Positions 26,952 through 35,836 of a stretch of DNA of 64,000 nt are shown piece by piece. Made by a program: the position numbers and the translations under genes. Positions within the stretch are counted from its first letter, which is position 1. Every line of letters starts with the position of its first letter. The stretch spans positions 475,638 to 539,637 of the forward strand of contig NZ_JAERRF010000002.1 of assembly GCF_016741875.1 (NCBI RefSeq), written 5' to 3'. The notes beneath the pieces were generated by a model. That model worked only from the letters and a program-made list of their open reading frames with translations. It made no database searches and was not told the DNA's origin. This stretch comes from Streptomyces coffeae. GTDB taxonomy: Bacteria; Actinomycetota; Actinomycetes; Streptomycetales; Streptomycetaceae.

Positions 26952-29660
26952 TCACCACAGGCTCAGCAGGGCCTCGACCGAGTCCGGTCCGCTGGACCGG
27001 CCGTCGGGGAGGGCCAGTTCGAACCAGACCGTCTTGCCGTGCGGGGTGCGGCGGCTGCCCCAGGCCGCGCTGAGCAGTCCCACCAGCTGGAGTCCGCGGC
27101 CGCCCTCGTCGGTGTCTCTCGCGCGCCGCCGCCGGGGCTGCACCAGACCGCCGTCCCAGACCTCGCAGACCAGGGTGCGGTCCAGCAGCAGCCGCAGCCG
27201 GATCTCCCCCTCGCCGTACCGCAGCGCGTTGGTGACCAGCTCGCTGACCAGCAGCTCGGTGGTGTCCACCAGATCGTCCATATTCCAGGACTCCAGCTGC
27301 TCCCGGGCCAGTTCGCGGGCGCGGCCCACCGACTGGGGCGCGCTCGGCAGGTTCCAGTCGCCGACCGACCCCGGGGGCAGGCCCTGTACGCGGGCCATCA
27401 GCAGCGCGATGTCGTCCTCGCCGTGGTGGGTGTCCAGACCGCTCAGCACGTGGTCGCAGATGTCCTCCAGGGAGCTGTCGGGGACACGGGTGCCGTCGTG
27501 CGAGGAGAGAGCCGCCCGGAAGTCCTGGAGCCCCTCGTCCAGCGCGTGATCGCGGGACTCGACGAGGCCGTCGGTGTACAGGGCCAGCAGGGCGCCGTCG
27601 GGCAGCTCGACCTCGATCTCCTCGAACGGCTCACCGCCCACCCCCAGCGGCATCCCCGGCGGCACCTCCATCAGCAGCGCGTCCTCGCCGGGTTCGACAA
27701 GGACGGGGGGCAGATGCCCGGCGTTGGCGAAGGTGCAGCGGCGGGTGACCGGGTCGTAGACGGCGTACACGCAGGTGGCGAGGTAGACCTCGGACAGGTC
27801 GGAGGAGTCCTGGGCGCCGGTGCGGGTCCGTGATCCGGAGCGGCTGGAGGTGTGCGAACCGCTGGGCGCGCCGAGCCCTTGGGCGATCTCGTCGAGCGCG
27901 GAGAGCACTTCGGCGGGCTCCAGGTCCAGCAGGGCCAGGGTGCGTACGGCGGTGCGCAGTTCGCCCATCGCGACCGCGGCGCGCAGCCCCCGTCCCATCA
28001 CATCGCCGACGACCAGCGCGGTGCGGTGTCCGGGCAGCTCGATGACGTCGAACCAGTCGCCGCCCACCTCGGTCGCCGCGTTCCCCGGCAGATAGCGGCA
28101 GGCGATGTCGAGTCCGGCGGCCTCGGGGTCGCCGGGCGGCAGCAGGCTGCGCTGGAGTATCAGCGCCCGTTCGTGCTCTCTGCGGTAGAGGCGGGCGTTG
28201 TCGATGCTGACCGCCGCGCGGGCGGCCAGCTCGACGGCGAGGGCGCGGTCCCGCTCGCCGAAGGGCTCGCTGCCCTTGGTGCGGGAGAACTGGGCCAGGC
28301 CCACCACGGTGTCGCGGGCCACCATCGGCACCACCAGCGTGGACTGGAGCATGGCACCGAGCTCGGGGCTCTCACCGCTGTCCCGGCCGGGGACCACCTT
28401 GACCTGGGCGGTGCGCAGCACCCCGGCGCACAGGGAGTGGAAGGGATAGCGGTGGACCTCGCCGACCTGGATGGGCTTGGGCGGTCCGTCGTCGGCGGCG
28501 CGGCAGATGTCGCCGAAGGCGACCGGGCCGTCGGAGACCGCGGAGGCGAACGCCACGCGGCGCAGTTCGGCGCTGCCGTCGGCCAGGCCCGGCGGCGTCT
28601 CGTCGCCGGACAGCAGCGCCTGGTAGAGGTCGACGGAGGCCAGGTCGCAGAACTGGGGGACGGCCACGTCCAGCAGCTCGCGCGCGGTGGTCTCCAGGTC
28701 CAGCGAGGTGCCTATTCGGGCGCCCGCCTCGTTGAGCAGCGCCAGATTGCGCCGTACTCCCGCGGCCTCCTGTTCGGCGCGGCGGCGGCGGGTGACGTCG
28801 GTGGCCAGCCCGGCGACCCCGATGGGGCGGCCGGAGCTGCTGTGCAGCCGGTACAGCGACACCGACCAGCGGCGGCGGTCGGGACTGCCGGGCACGCTGC
28901 CCACGATCGGCATATCGGTCAGCGACTTGCCGGTGTCCAGGACTTGGCGCAGGGCGGCGCCGAGCCGTTCGGCCTCGCCGCGCGGCAGCAGATCGTGCGC
29001 GGTGGCGCCGCGGTAGGCCTCGGCCGGACGGCCGAAAACCTTCGCGAAGCGCTCGTTGACCCGGAGCATGCGGAGATCGGTACCGAAGAGAAAGAAACCG
29101 AGCGGAGATTGACCGAAAACGGCCTGTGACGCGGCAAGGTCGGTTTCGAGACCACGGAGCGCGCTCACATCGACGGCGATGCACAGCGCCGAACGCTCAC
29201 CGTCCTCGTCCTGAGCGGGCATCACATAGATCTCGGCCACCCCATGGCCGTGCGGCGCCTCGGGGTTGCGGTAGGGGACCAGTCCGGTCCACTCCCGGCC
29301 GTCCAGGATGTCGGCGACCTTGCGGTGTCCGGTGTCACGCAGCTCGGCGGGTACGAAGGCGTCGACCGGATCCCTGCCGATCGCCTGCCGGGCCGTCAGC
29401 CCCAGCAGTTCCTGGGCCCGCTCGCTCCACTGGGTGATCCGTCCGTCGGAGCCCAGCACGAACGAGGCGACACGGATGTAGTCGTAGATCGATCCGGGAG
29501 GACTGCTCTGCCACATGGCAGACATGGACGACATATGCGATACCGGCGACACCTGCGACACTTGCGACACCTGTGTCTCCGGCGACACTTCCGACACCGG
29601 CGACACCTGCGAACCAACCGACTCCTCGGGCATCTCTGCCCCCGCTGGCTTCTCGCTCAT
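26952..29660 (-). CDS. PAS-PAS-GAF-PP2C (SpoIIE-type) phosphatase with HATPase domain
   Basis: 902-aa multidomain regulator of the RsbU/RsbW class. The order is a low-complexity Ser/Val N-terminus (17-50), PAS about 56-175, PAS about 178-295, GAF about 305-490, PP2C/SpoIIE about 500-740 with metal residues in GGDWFD, GDVMGRG and YTDGLVE, and a C-terminal histidine-kinase-like ATPase about 765-895 (LLVSELVTNALRYG, DEGGRGLQLV). Such proteins combine dephosphorylation and phosphorylation of anti-anti-sigma factors to tune sigma-factor activity. No membrane segment is seen, so sensing is cytoplasmic. No sigma or anti-anti-sigma gene is adjacent. An RsbW-like kinase gene lies 170 bp upstream on the same strand. 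Confidence 0.93.
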   Translation of the reverse strand: MSEKPAGAEMPEESVGSQVSPVSEVSPETQVSQVSQVSPVSHMSSMSAMWQSSPPGSIYDYIRVASFVLGSDGRITQWSERAQELLGLTARQAIGRDPVDAFVPAELRDTGHRKVADILDGREWTGLVPYRNPEAPHGHGVAEIYVMPAQDEDGERSALCIAVDVSALRGLETDLAASQAVFGQSPLGFFLFGTDLRMLRVNERFAKVFGRPAEAYRGATAHDLLPRGEAERLGAALRQVLDTGKSLTDMPIVGSVPGSPDRRRWSVSLYRLHSSSGRPIGVAGLATDVTRRRRAEQEAAGVRRNLALLNEAGARIGTSLDLETTARELLDVAVPQFCDLASVDLYQALLSGDETPPGLADGSAELRRVAFASAVSDGPVAFGDICRAADDGPPKPIQVGEVHRYPFHSLCAGVLRTAQVKVVPGRDSGESPELGAMLQSTLVVPMVARDTVVGLAQFSRTKGSEPFGERDRALAVELAARAAVSIDNARLYRREHERALILQRSLLPPGDPEAAGLDIACRYLPGNAATEVGGDWFDVIELPGHRTALVVGDVMGRGLRAAVAMGELRTAVRTLALLDLEPAEVLSALDEIAQGLGAPSGSHTSSRSGSRTRTGAQDSSDLSEVYLATCVYAVYDPVTRRCTFANAGHLPPVLVEPGEDALLMEVPPGMPLGVGGEPFEEIEVELPDGALLALYTDGLVESRDHALDEGLQDFRAALSSHDGTRVPDSSLEDICDHVLSGLDTHHGEDDIALLMARVQGLPPGSVGDWNLPSAPQSVGRARELAREQLESWNMDDLVDTTELLVSELVTNALRYGEGEIRLRLLLDRTLVCEVWDGGLVQPRRRRARDTDEGGRGLQLVGLLSAAWGSRRTPHGKTVWFELALPDGRSSGPDSVEALLSLW

Positions 29661-29830
29661 GCGCCCGTCCCCTCCGGCTCAGGTGCTCCGACCGGCTACA
29701 GATAGCCGAGTATCCAGCACCTCGGCCATCCGGAGCACGGTCTTCACGATCACAGCACTATCTCAGCCCGCGATCAGGTTCCGTCCCGGCTTTTGGTTAA
29801 GCGCTCAAGATCAGCGCTCCCCCTGCACTC

Positions 29831-30265
29831 CTAACCGGGCAGAGCCAACTCGAACCACACGGTTTTTCCCGCATGCCTGCGCCGGGTCCCCCAACGCCGC
29901 GCCGTCCGGGCCACCAACTCCAGGCCACGGCCGCCTTCGTCCTCGGCCGAGGCGGTCCGCGCCCGCGGCGGATCGGCCAGCGGATCCGACACTTCGACCA
30001 CCAGTACGGATCCGGGCTGTGAGTTTTCGCGGCGGGCGTACACCCGCAGCCCGATCGGACCGCTGGCGTACCGCAGTGAATTGGTGACCAGTTCGCTCAC
30101 CAGGAGCGTGGTGACATCGCTCATGGCGGACAGCCCCCACTGCTCCAGCACGGCTTGAACCCGGCAGCGGGCGCTGCGCACCGTCCCCGGCTCGGCAGGG
30201 AAGATCCACTCGGCGAAGCCGGGCGTCGGCCCGGCCGACCCTGCGCTGTCACTCACGCCGATCAC
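29831..30265 (-). CDS. RsbW-like anti-sigma ATP-binding kinase
   Basis: 144-aa protein with a single GHKL-type ATPase domain: N box LLVSELVTNSLRYA, G1 box VVEVSDPLADPP and G2 box DEGGRGLELV, ending TVWFELALPG. The same ending occurs in the C-terminal domain of the large phosphatase next door (TVWFELALPD), which shows common ancestry. Proteins of this class bind or phosphorylate anti-anti-sigma factors. GTG 30265 or GTG 30256 could be the start. Streptomyces has many such orphan kinases; the partner is unknown. Confidence 0.88.
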   Translation of the reverse strand: MIGVSDSAGSAGPTPGFAEWIFPAEPGTVRSARCRVQAVLEQWGLSAMSDVTTLLVSELVTNSLRYASGPIGLRVYARRENSQPGSVLVVEVSDPLADPPRARTASAEDEGGRGLELVARTARRWGTRRRHAGKTVWFELALPG

Positions 30266-30363
30266 TTCCCAGCCCCGGTGCAGCCCCCGCCGGAATGTAT
30301 GGATTCAGGGAGGTTAATCAGCACATACCCGATATCCGGGACGTCATATCGTCCGAACGGGCC

Positions 30364-30783
30364 TCAGCGGGCGCGCGGCGGGGTGTGTTCGGCGGCGCGC
30401 AGCAGGCGGACGGCCTGCGCCACCGCGGGGCGGTCCTGGTCCAGCCAGTCGACCTCGTCCACCCGGTCGGGGGTGAGCCAGCGGAGCTCGTCGTGGTCCT
30501 GGAGCGGCCGGGGTTCGCCGGAGCGCAGCCGCGCGGTCCACACCCGCAGCACATAACCCGGTTTCAGTAGCCATTCGCCGGCCAGCGGCTCCAGTGGCTC
30601 GACCTCGACGCCCAGCTCCTCCCGCAGCTCGCGGACCAGGGCCTGCGGCGCGGTCTCCCCGGGCTCGGCCTTGCCGCCCGGGAGCTCCCAGCGGCCCGCG
30701 AGCTCCGGCGGGGCGCTGCGCCGGGCGGCCAGCAGCCGTCCCCGGTCGAACACCGCTCCGCCCACCACAACGCGCACACTCAT
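30364..30783 (-). CDS. MutT-type NUDIX pyrophosphohydrolase
   Basis: 139-aa NUDIX protein. The box is complete: GGKAEPGETAPQALVRELRE followed by ELG. The start VRVVVGGAVFDRGRLLAARR and the middle WELPGG match the MutT/8-oxo-dGTP diphosphatase subfamily, which removes oxidised nucleotides. The late segment HDELRWLTPDRVDEVDWLDQD is also typical. ATG 30783 has no longer alternative. It is likely monocistronic. Confidence 0.88.
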   Translation of the reverse strand: MSVRVVVGGAVFDRGRLLAARRSAPPELAGRWELPGGKAEPGETAPQALVRELREELGVEVEPLEPLAGEWLLKPGYVLRVWTARLRSGEPRPLQDHDELRWLTPDRVDEVDWLDQDRPAVAQAVRLLRAAEHTPPRAR

Positions 30784-30900
30784 GCGGGGAACCCTATAGG
30801 GCCCGTCGTCACAGCGGCCGCCCTGCTCCCGACGCCGCTCGCGACCGGACGCCCCCCTTGAAGACGGACCCTGGGAGAGGGGGAGCCGGGGCCGAGCGCG

Positions 30901-31086
30901 CTACTGGGTCTGCCGGGAGGCGGCGGTGCGCTCCACGACGTAGAGGTGCTCCGGGCCCTGGGCGTCGAGCCGGTCGGCCACCTCCTGGGCCTCCGTCCGC
31001 GTGGCGTACCGGCCGACGCGATAGCGGTTGCCGTTGTCGTCCTGGCGGATCACGAGCCATGGCAGTACCACGTTGCCGTCACTCAT
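30901..31086 (-). CDS. SPOR-like small protein
   Basis: 61-aa protein, MSDGNVVLPWLVIRQDDNGN and then RYRVGRYATRTEAQEVADRL, ending in AASRQTQ. The pattern (WLVIRQD, G.R.YRVGRYATR.EA...A..L) matches the short SPOR-like domain proteins widespread in Streptomyces. It has no signal sequence. True SPOR domains bind peptidoglycan, but this cytoplasmic minimal version may not. It sits beyond a terminator from the permease gene, so it is expressed alone. Confidence 0.75.
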   Translation of the reverse strand: MSDGNVVLPWLVIRQDDNGNRYRVGRYATRTEAQEVADRLDAQGPEHLYVVERTAASRQTQ

Positions 31087-31106
31087 CTCCCCGCCCCCTC
31101 CGTCAT

Positions 31107-31142
31107 ATGGTCCCGCGACGGTGTCAGCCGCCGCGGGACCAT
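31107..31142 (-). terminator. 11-bp hairpin terminator after the APC permease
   Basis: ATGGTCCCGCG (31107-31117) pairs perfectly with CGCGGGACCAT (31132-31142) over a 14-base loop. It lies between the permease stop (31248) and the SPOR-like start (31086). Confidence 0.6.
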
Positions 31143-31247
31143 CAAGGAATTCCCGGTCCGCATATGCCCGAGCCTACGCCCAACCTTCACTCAGCGGATA
31201 CGTGTTCTCACGTGGAGGCACGCATCCGGCCATGCGGCCGGTTGCGC

Positions 31248-32900
31248 TCAGACGCGGACCGGCGTCTTCTCCCGGTCCTCGTCCTCGCTGGACTCCTCGG
31301 CAGCGGCGGCGGCCAGCTCCCGCTCCGCCTCCAGCAGCGTCGGATTGCGCCACGCGCTGCGTACGCCCAGGACGTAGAAGCCGAGACCGATCGCGGCGAC
31401 GACCAGGATGTCCCAGCCCTCGGGCAGATAGCCGCGGCCACCGAACTCCTTACCGCCCGCCCAGGAGACAGCCGCCATGACCAGCAGGTACGCCACCATC
31501 CAGGCACCGGCGACAAGATGCGGGCGCAGCTCGGCCCACGGCTTGCGCAGCTCGTACCAGGCCCAGACCGGCAGACCGATCGCCATGATGAAGATCACCT
31601 TGCCGGTGAGCGGCCAGCGGGCCCAGTAGAGCACCAGCGAGCCGAAGACCATCGCGATCGGGGCGATGACCGGCATCGCACGCAGCTTGACCGGACGCGG
31701 CAGGTCCGGGGAGAGGCGGCGCAGCGACATCACGGCGACCGGGCCGGTGATGTAGGAGATCACGGTGGCCACGGAGACGATCTCGGCCAGCGAGCCCCAG
31801 CCGCGGAAGACGGCGAGGAAGAGGAAGGCGATCGCCAGGTTGAGCAGCAGCGCCGGACGCGGGATACCGGTCTTGGGGTCGACCTTGCCGAAGATCCCCG
31901 GCAGATGGCCGTTCTCCTGGACACCCTGGATCATGCGGGAGGTGGTGGCCGCGTAGATCATGCCGGTACCGGACGGGGAGACGAAGGCGTCGGCGTAGAG
32001 CAGCAGCGCCAGCCAGTTCAGACCCCAGGCGAGGGAGAGGTCGGCGAGCGGGGAGTTGTAGGACAGGCTGGACCAGCCGCCGTCCGCCAGGTCGGCCGCC
32101 GGAACGGCGGTCAGGAAGGCGATCTGGAGCGCGACGTAGATCACCAGGGCGATCAGGATCGAGCTGATGACGGCCTTGGGGAGCGACTTGCCGGGGTTGC
32201 GCGCCTCGCCCGCCATGTTCAGCGGGGACTGGAAGCCGTTGTAGGCCCAGACGATGCCGGAGACGGCCACCGCGGTGAACACCGAGCTCCAGCCGTTGGG
32301 GGCGAAGCCGCCGTGGTCGGTGACATTGCCGGTGTCGAAGTGCGCCAGCAGCAGGGCGCCCGCGGTCAGGGCCGGGACGACCAGCTTGAAGACGGTGATC
32401 GCGGTGTTGGTCTTCGCGAAGAGCGTGATCGCGAACCAGTTCAGGAAGAAGTAGAACACCAGCAGCACGGAGGCGAGGGCGACACCGCTGCCGGTCAGCT
32501 CCTTGCCGTCGTACAGCGCCTTGGCCCAGCCGAAGTCCCAGGAGCTCATGTACTGGACCGAGGCGGTGGCCTCACCGGGGATCACGGAGACGATCGCGAT
32601 CCAGTTGGCCCAGGCCGCCAGATATCCGGCGAGCGAACCGTGCGAGTACTGACCGTAGCGGACCATGCCGCCGGCCTTGGGGAACATCGAGCCGAGCTCG
32701 GAATAGGTCAGGGCGATGGTCAGCGCCACCGCGGCGCCGATCACCCAGGCCAGGATAGCGGCGGGACCGGCGAGCGCCGCGGCCCGCTCGGCGCCGAACA
32801 GCCACCCGGAGCCAATAATGGATCCGAGGCCCACGGCAGTCAGGGCCACCGTGCCCAACGACCGTTTGTAATGCGTGTGGGCTCCTTGTTCAGTGCTCAA
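31248..32900 (-). CDS. APC-family amino acid permease
   Basis: About 550-aa transporter with 12 or more hydrophobic helices. The first helix holds GLGSIIGSGWLFG, the APC-superfamily substrate-binding break, followed by YSELGSMFPKAGGMVRYGQY and GFQSPLNMAGEARNPGKSLP, both hallmark loops. The C-terminus is acidic (EESSEDEDREK). It should import an amino acid or amine by proton symport; the substrate is not evident. I prefer TTG 32900 (then STEQGAHTHYKRSLG) because AAAGGAG lies 10 bases upstream. ATG 32927 in frame is an alternative and would add nine residues. Confidence 0.9.
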   Translation of the reverse strand: MSTEQGAHTHYKRSLGTVALTAVGLGSIIGSGWLFGAERAAALAGPAAILAWVIGAAVALTIALTYSELGSMFPKAGGMVRYGQYSHGSLAGYLAAWANWIAIVSVIPGEATASVQYMSSWDFGWAKALYDGKELTGSGVALASVLLVFYFFLNWFAITLFAKTNTAITVFKLVVPALTAGALLLAHFDTGNVTDHGGFAPNGWSSVFTAVAVSGIVWAYNGFQSPLNMAGEARNPGKSLPKAVISSILIALVIYVALQIAFLTAVPAADLADGGWSSLSYNSPLADLSLAWGLNWLALLLYADAFVSPSGTGMIYAATTSRMIQGVQENGHLPGIFGKVDPKTGIPRPALLLNLAIAFLFLAVFRGWGSLAEIVSVATVISYITGPVAVMSLRRLSPDLPRPVKLRAMPVIAPIAMVFGSLVLYWARWPLTGKVIFIMAIGLPVWAWYELRKPWAELRPHLVAGAWMVAYLLVMAAVSWAGGKEFGGRGYLPEGWDILVVAAIGLGFYVLGVRSAWRNPTLLEAERELAAAAAEESSEDEDREKTPVRV

Positions 32901-33432
32901 CGCCCTGACGCTCCTTTCGACCCCCATACCTGTACCTGCATGCAAACGCGCGTCATCGTACAAGCGAATTGAAGGGCCGTTTCACGGGTTTGAGCTGATC
33001 TTGAGCTCTGGGCCGCCCATGTGATGTGCGCAACACATCACCGCTGGTCAACGGCTGGTAAAAACCACGGGAAGCAGAAGCGAGTGCCGCCGGACGACGC
33101 CTTCGCGAAATCTCTACGAATCACTCCCGGAAACTCTGTAGCGCTCCGGTAATCCTGCGTAACACACAGAGGAAACGGGGGTTCTTGAGGAATGTTCGTA
33201 CCCGGTTATCTCAAATGAACCGCGATGGTTGAGTGACGCGAGTTGAGTCCGGTGTGCCGGGCTTTGAGCCACGGTGCGCGGCAGTTACGCGGCTCAAATC
33301 TACCTCAATTTCAGAGGAGCTCAAATCGAGCTCACATGCGCCTGGGATTCCCCCAGTTGAGCCCCGGAAAGCACGCGATCCGGTCGCGCCGCCCCAACTC
33401 GGCGGCGTCCGCGGTGACTTCACCGGCAGCGG
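32901..33432. promoter_or_regulatory. Gene-free region with a cluster of TTGAG/CTCAA motifs
   Basis: No credible gene is visible here. TTGAG or its complement occurs eleven times between 32990 and 33362: forward at 32990, 33001, 33185, 33229, 33243, 33264 and 33357, reverse at 33210, 33292, 33304 and 33319, often extended to TTGAGC. The permease promoter must lie at the left end. The A/T content is raised relative to the flanking genes. Confidence 0.4.
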
Positions 33433-33446
33433 TCACTTCACCGGCA
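33411..33446. repeat. Tandem 18-bp duplication at the 3' end of the GntR gene
   Basis: GCGGTGACTTCACCGGCA (33411-33428) is followed at once by a copy with one change (33429-33446). The second copy carries the last codons and stop of the GntR gene (LPVK). The first copy would encode the same residues beyond the stop, so it appears to be a recent local slip duplication. Confidence 0.7.
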
Positions 33447-34185
33447 GGTGGTACGCGACCCGATAGCGCTCGGCCAGCACCACCACATCCGCCGTCTCGA
33501 CCGGGCGGCCGCCCGCGCGGTACGTACGGGAGACGACGAGCACCACATGGCCCGGCACTCCGCCGAGCGCCAGCACCTCCTCCGCCTGCCCGGGGCGCGC
33601 GGCGACCTCCTCGGTCACGTTGTCCACCACCAGGTCGAGCGCGGCCATCCGCGCGACCACCCCGCGCCCGGCCAGCGGGCCTTCCTCGGGCAGCATCACC
33701 GGGGTGCGGCCGGTGATCGCGAGCGGCTCCCAGGAGGTGGAGAGCATCACCGCCTCCCCTCCGGACCGGAAGAGATAGCGGGTGCGCATCACACGGTCGC
33801 CGGGCTCGATCCCCAGCCGCTCGGCGATCTCCCGCCCGGCCTCCTCCCGCTCGCTCAACGCATCCCAGGTGCCCATGACCCGCTCGTCGGCCTGCTCCTG
33901 CCGGAACGGGGAGGAATCGCCCGCGCCGTGATAGCCGTTGCGAGCGAGCAGCCGGGGAACGGGCTGGGCGCGCACATACGTGCCCGAGCCGGAACGGCCC
34001 TCCACCAGCCCCTCGGCCATCAGCACCTTGCGGGCCTCGAGGGCGACGGTGTCGGAGACCCCGTACTCCTCGCGGATCCGGGCCTGGGAGGGGAGGCGCG
34101 CGTGGGGTCGCAGCTCGCCCGCGGCGATCTTCTTGCGGAGATCGTCGGCGACGCGGAGATATGCGGGCTGGTCACCAAAGGCCAC
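33433..34185 (-). CDS. GntR-family regulator with UTRA effector domain
   Basis: 250-aa regulator. Residues about 5-70 form the winged helix (YLRVADDLRKKIAAGELRPH, then LPSQARIREEYGVSDTVALE and GLVEGRSGSGTYV). Residues 90-250 form a UTRA-type ligand pocket (RTRYLFRSGGEAVMLSTSWE, and SRTYRAGGRPVETADVVVLA). GTG 34185 was chosen because GGGAG lies just upstream and earlier in-frame residues are not family-like. It is divergent from a secreted M1 aminopeptidase, with two inverted repeats between them, so it may control both. Effector unknown. Confidence 0.88.
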   Translation of the reverse strand: MAFGDQPAYLRVADDLRKKIAAGELRPHARLPSQARIREEYGVSDTVALEARKVLMAEGLVEGRSGSGTYVRAQPVPRLLARNGYHGAGDSSPFRQEQADERVMGTWDALSEREEAGREIAERLGIEPGDRVMRTRYLFRSGGEAVMLSTSWEPLAITGRTPVMLPEEGPLAGRGVVARMAALDLVVDNVTEEVAARPGQAEEVLALGGVPGHVVLVVSRTYRAGGRPVETADVVVLAERYRVAYHLPVK

Positions 34186-34220
34186 GTGCACTCCCAGTGG
34201 TTGACAGTCAGCAACAGCTT

Positions 34221-34277
34221 GGCAACCCAGGGTTGCCGATTGCAACTAAAGGCCAGAGCTTCACCAGAAGTGGTGAA
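34221..34277. promoter_or_regulatory. Two inverted repeats in the GntR/M1 peptidase divergent promoter
   Basis: The first is a perfect palindrome GGCAACCC-A-GGGTTGCC (34221-34237). The second is TTCACCA-gaag-TGGTGAA (34260-34277). Extra GCAAC half-sites lie at about 34211 and 34242. Their place between two divergent starts fits operators for the GntR protein. Confidence 0.45.
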
Positions 34278-34372
34278 CCCCAGCTCAACGACGTTTACTT
34301 GGACTCCTTCGACAATGCCCGGCGCTGCCGGTTTCATTGGCGATCAACAGCTCACCTGACCAAGGAGCGCCC

Positions 34373-35788
34373 GTGTCCCCTCGTCGCCGTCCATGCGTCG
34401 TGTCCACCGTCCTGCTGCTCGCCCTGAGCGCGGCCTGCACCGGGGCCTCCGGGAGTGAGGCCCCGCCCGGCGCCCACGGGGCGAAACCGGGCGCCGCGGG
34501 CGTCGGTGACCGGCTCTTCCCGAAGATGGGCAACGGCGGCTACGACGTCACCGACTACCGGCTGAAGCTCGACTACACGCGGCGCTCCAAGCACCTCAAG
34601 GGCACCGCCACGATCACCGCCCGGGCCACCAGCGCCCTGAGCTCCTTCCACCTGGACTTCGCCGGGCTGCACGTGCGCAAGGCCACGGTGAACGGGCGCA
34701 CGGCGGAGACCAAACGGCAGGGCACCGAGCTGGTGCTCACCCCCGCCGCCGACCTCCCCAAGGGCCGCGCCTTCACCACCACGGTCGTCTACGACGGCAA
34801 GCCGAAGACCATCAAGGACCCGGACGGCTCCGAGGAGGGCTGGATCACGACCGACGACGGCGCCGTCGGACTCGGCGAACCGACCGGCTCCATGGCCTGG
34901 TTCCCCGGGAACCACCACCCCTCCGACAAGGCCCGCTACGACATCACCATGACCGTCCCCAAGGGCCTGTCGGCGGTATCCAACGGTGAGTTGAAGCAGC
35001 GCAGGACCAACGGCAGCCGCACCACGTTCCGTTGGCACTCCGGGGAGCCGATGGCCTCCTACCTGGCCACCGTCGCCATCGGCCGCTTCGACGTGCACAA
35101 GACCACCCACGGCGGACTCCCCCAGTACGTCGCGGTCGATCCGCACCTGGCCGGTCAGTCCACCAAGGTCCCCGACCAGGTCGGCGAGGTCATCGACTGG
35201 GAGAACAAGACCTTCGGCCGCTACCCGTTCTCCTCCACCGGCGCGATCGTCGACCGGCTGTCCGGTCTCGGCTACGCCCTGGAGACCCAGACCAAGCCGT
35301 ACTTCCCGTTCGCGCCGGACGAGATCCTGCTCGTCCATGAACTGGCCCACCAGTGGTTCGGCAACTCGGTCACCCCCCGCACCTGGAAGGACATGTGGCT
35401 CAACGAGGGGTTCGCCACCTACGCCGAGTGGCTGTGGGAGGAGCAGCACGACGGCCGCAGCACCGACCGCACCTTCCGCGACTTCTACGACGGCACCGAC
35501 GACGAGAGCGACGGCATCTGGGACTTCCCGCCCGCCGATCCGCCGAGCGCCGCTCGGGTCTCGGACTCCCCGGTGTACGGGCGCGGGGCGATGGTGCTGC
35601 ACAAGCTGCGCCGGGCCGTCGGCGACAAGGCGTTCTTCACCATCGTGCGCACCTGGGTCAAGGAGCACCGGCACGGCAACGCCGACACCAAGCAGTTCAT
35701 CGCGCTGTCCGAGCGGATCTCGGGCAAGGACCTGACGAAGCTCTACGACGTCTGGCTGTTCGGCAAGGACAAGCCGGCGAAGCCCTGA
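34373..35788 (+). CDS. Secreted M1-family metallopeptidase
   Basis: 471-aa exported zinc aminopeptidase. The start is GTG 34373, five bases after AAGGAG. A signal sequence (VVSTVLLLALSAACTG) carries a possible lipobox SAAC, so the enzyme may be lipid-anchored. The catalytic zinc site is HELAHQWFGNSV with the second glutamate in NEGFATYAEWLW. The substrate-side motif is GYALETQ in place of the GAMEN sequence of classical M1 enzymes, a known variation in actinobacterial members. At about 470 residues it lacks the large C-terminal helical domain of PepN-type enzymes. It converges on the AraC-type gene. Confidence 0.9.
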   Translation: MSPRRRPCVVSTVLLLALSAACTGASGSEAPPGAHGAKPGAAGVGDRLFPKMGNGGYDVTDYRLKLDYTRRSKHLKGTATITARATSALSSFHLDFAGLHVRKATVNGRTAETKRQGTELVLTPAADLPKGRAFTTTVVYDGKPKTIKDPDGSEEGWITTDDGAVGLGEPTGSMAWFPGNHHPSDKARYDITMTVPKGLSAVSNGELKQRRTNGSRTTFRWHSGEPMASYLATVAIGRFDVHKTTHGGLPQYVAVDPHLAGQSTKVPDQVGEVIDWENKTFGRYPFSSTGAIVDRLSGLGYALETQTKPYFPFAPDEILLVHELAHQWFGNSVTPRTWKDMWLNEGFATYAEWLWEEQHDGRSTDRTFRDFYDGTDDESDGIWDFPPADPPSAARVSDSPVYGRGAMVLHKLRRAVGDKAFFTIVRTWVKEHRHGNADTKQFIALSERISGKDLTKLYDVWLFGKDKPAKP

Positions 35789-35796
35789 CCAGGGTC

Positions 35797-35836
35797 CGGG
35801 ACGGCTCAGCGGGCGCGCAGCGCCCCGGCCGTCCCG
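35797..35836. terminator. Nested bidirectional hairpin between M1 peptidase and AraC genes
   Basis: An outer stem CGGGACGGC/GCCGTCCCG (35797-35805 with 35828-35836) encloses an inner stem GGGCGC-gca-GCGCCC (35811-35825). It begins 9 bases after the peptidase stop and overlaps the last codons of the convergent AraC-type gene. Confidence 0.6.

Noticed and set aside
30594..32972. A 792-codon plus-strand frame opposite the APC permease and NUDIX genes
   Set aside because: The opposite strand encodes recognised proteins. The translation is arginine/glycine/aspartate-rich without any motif.
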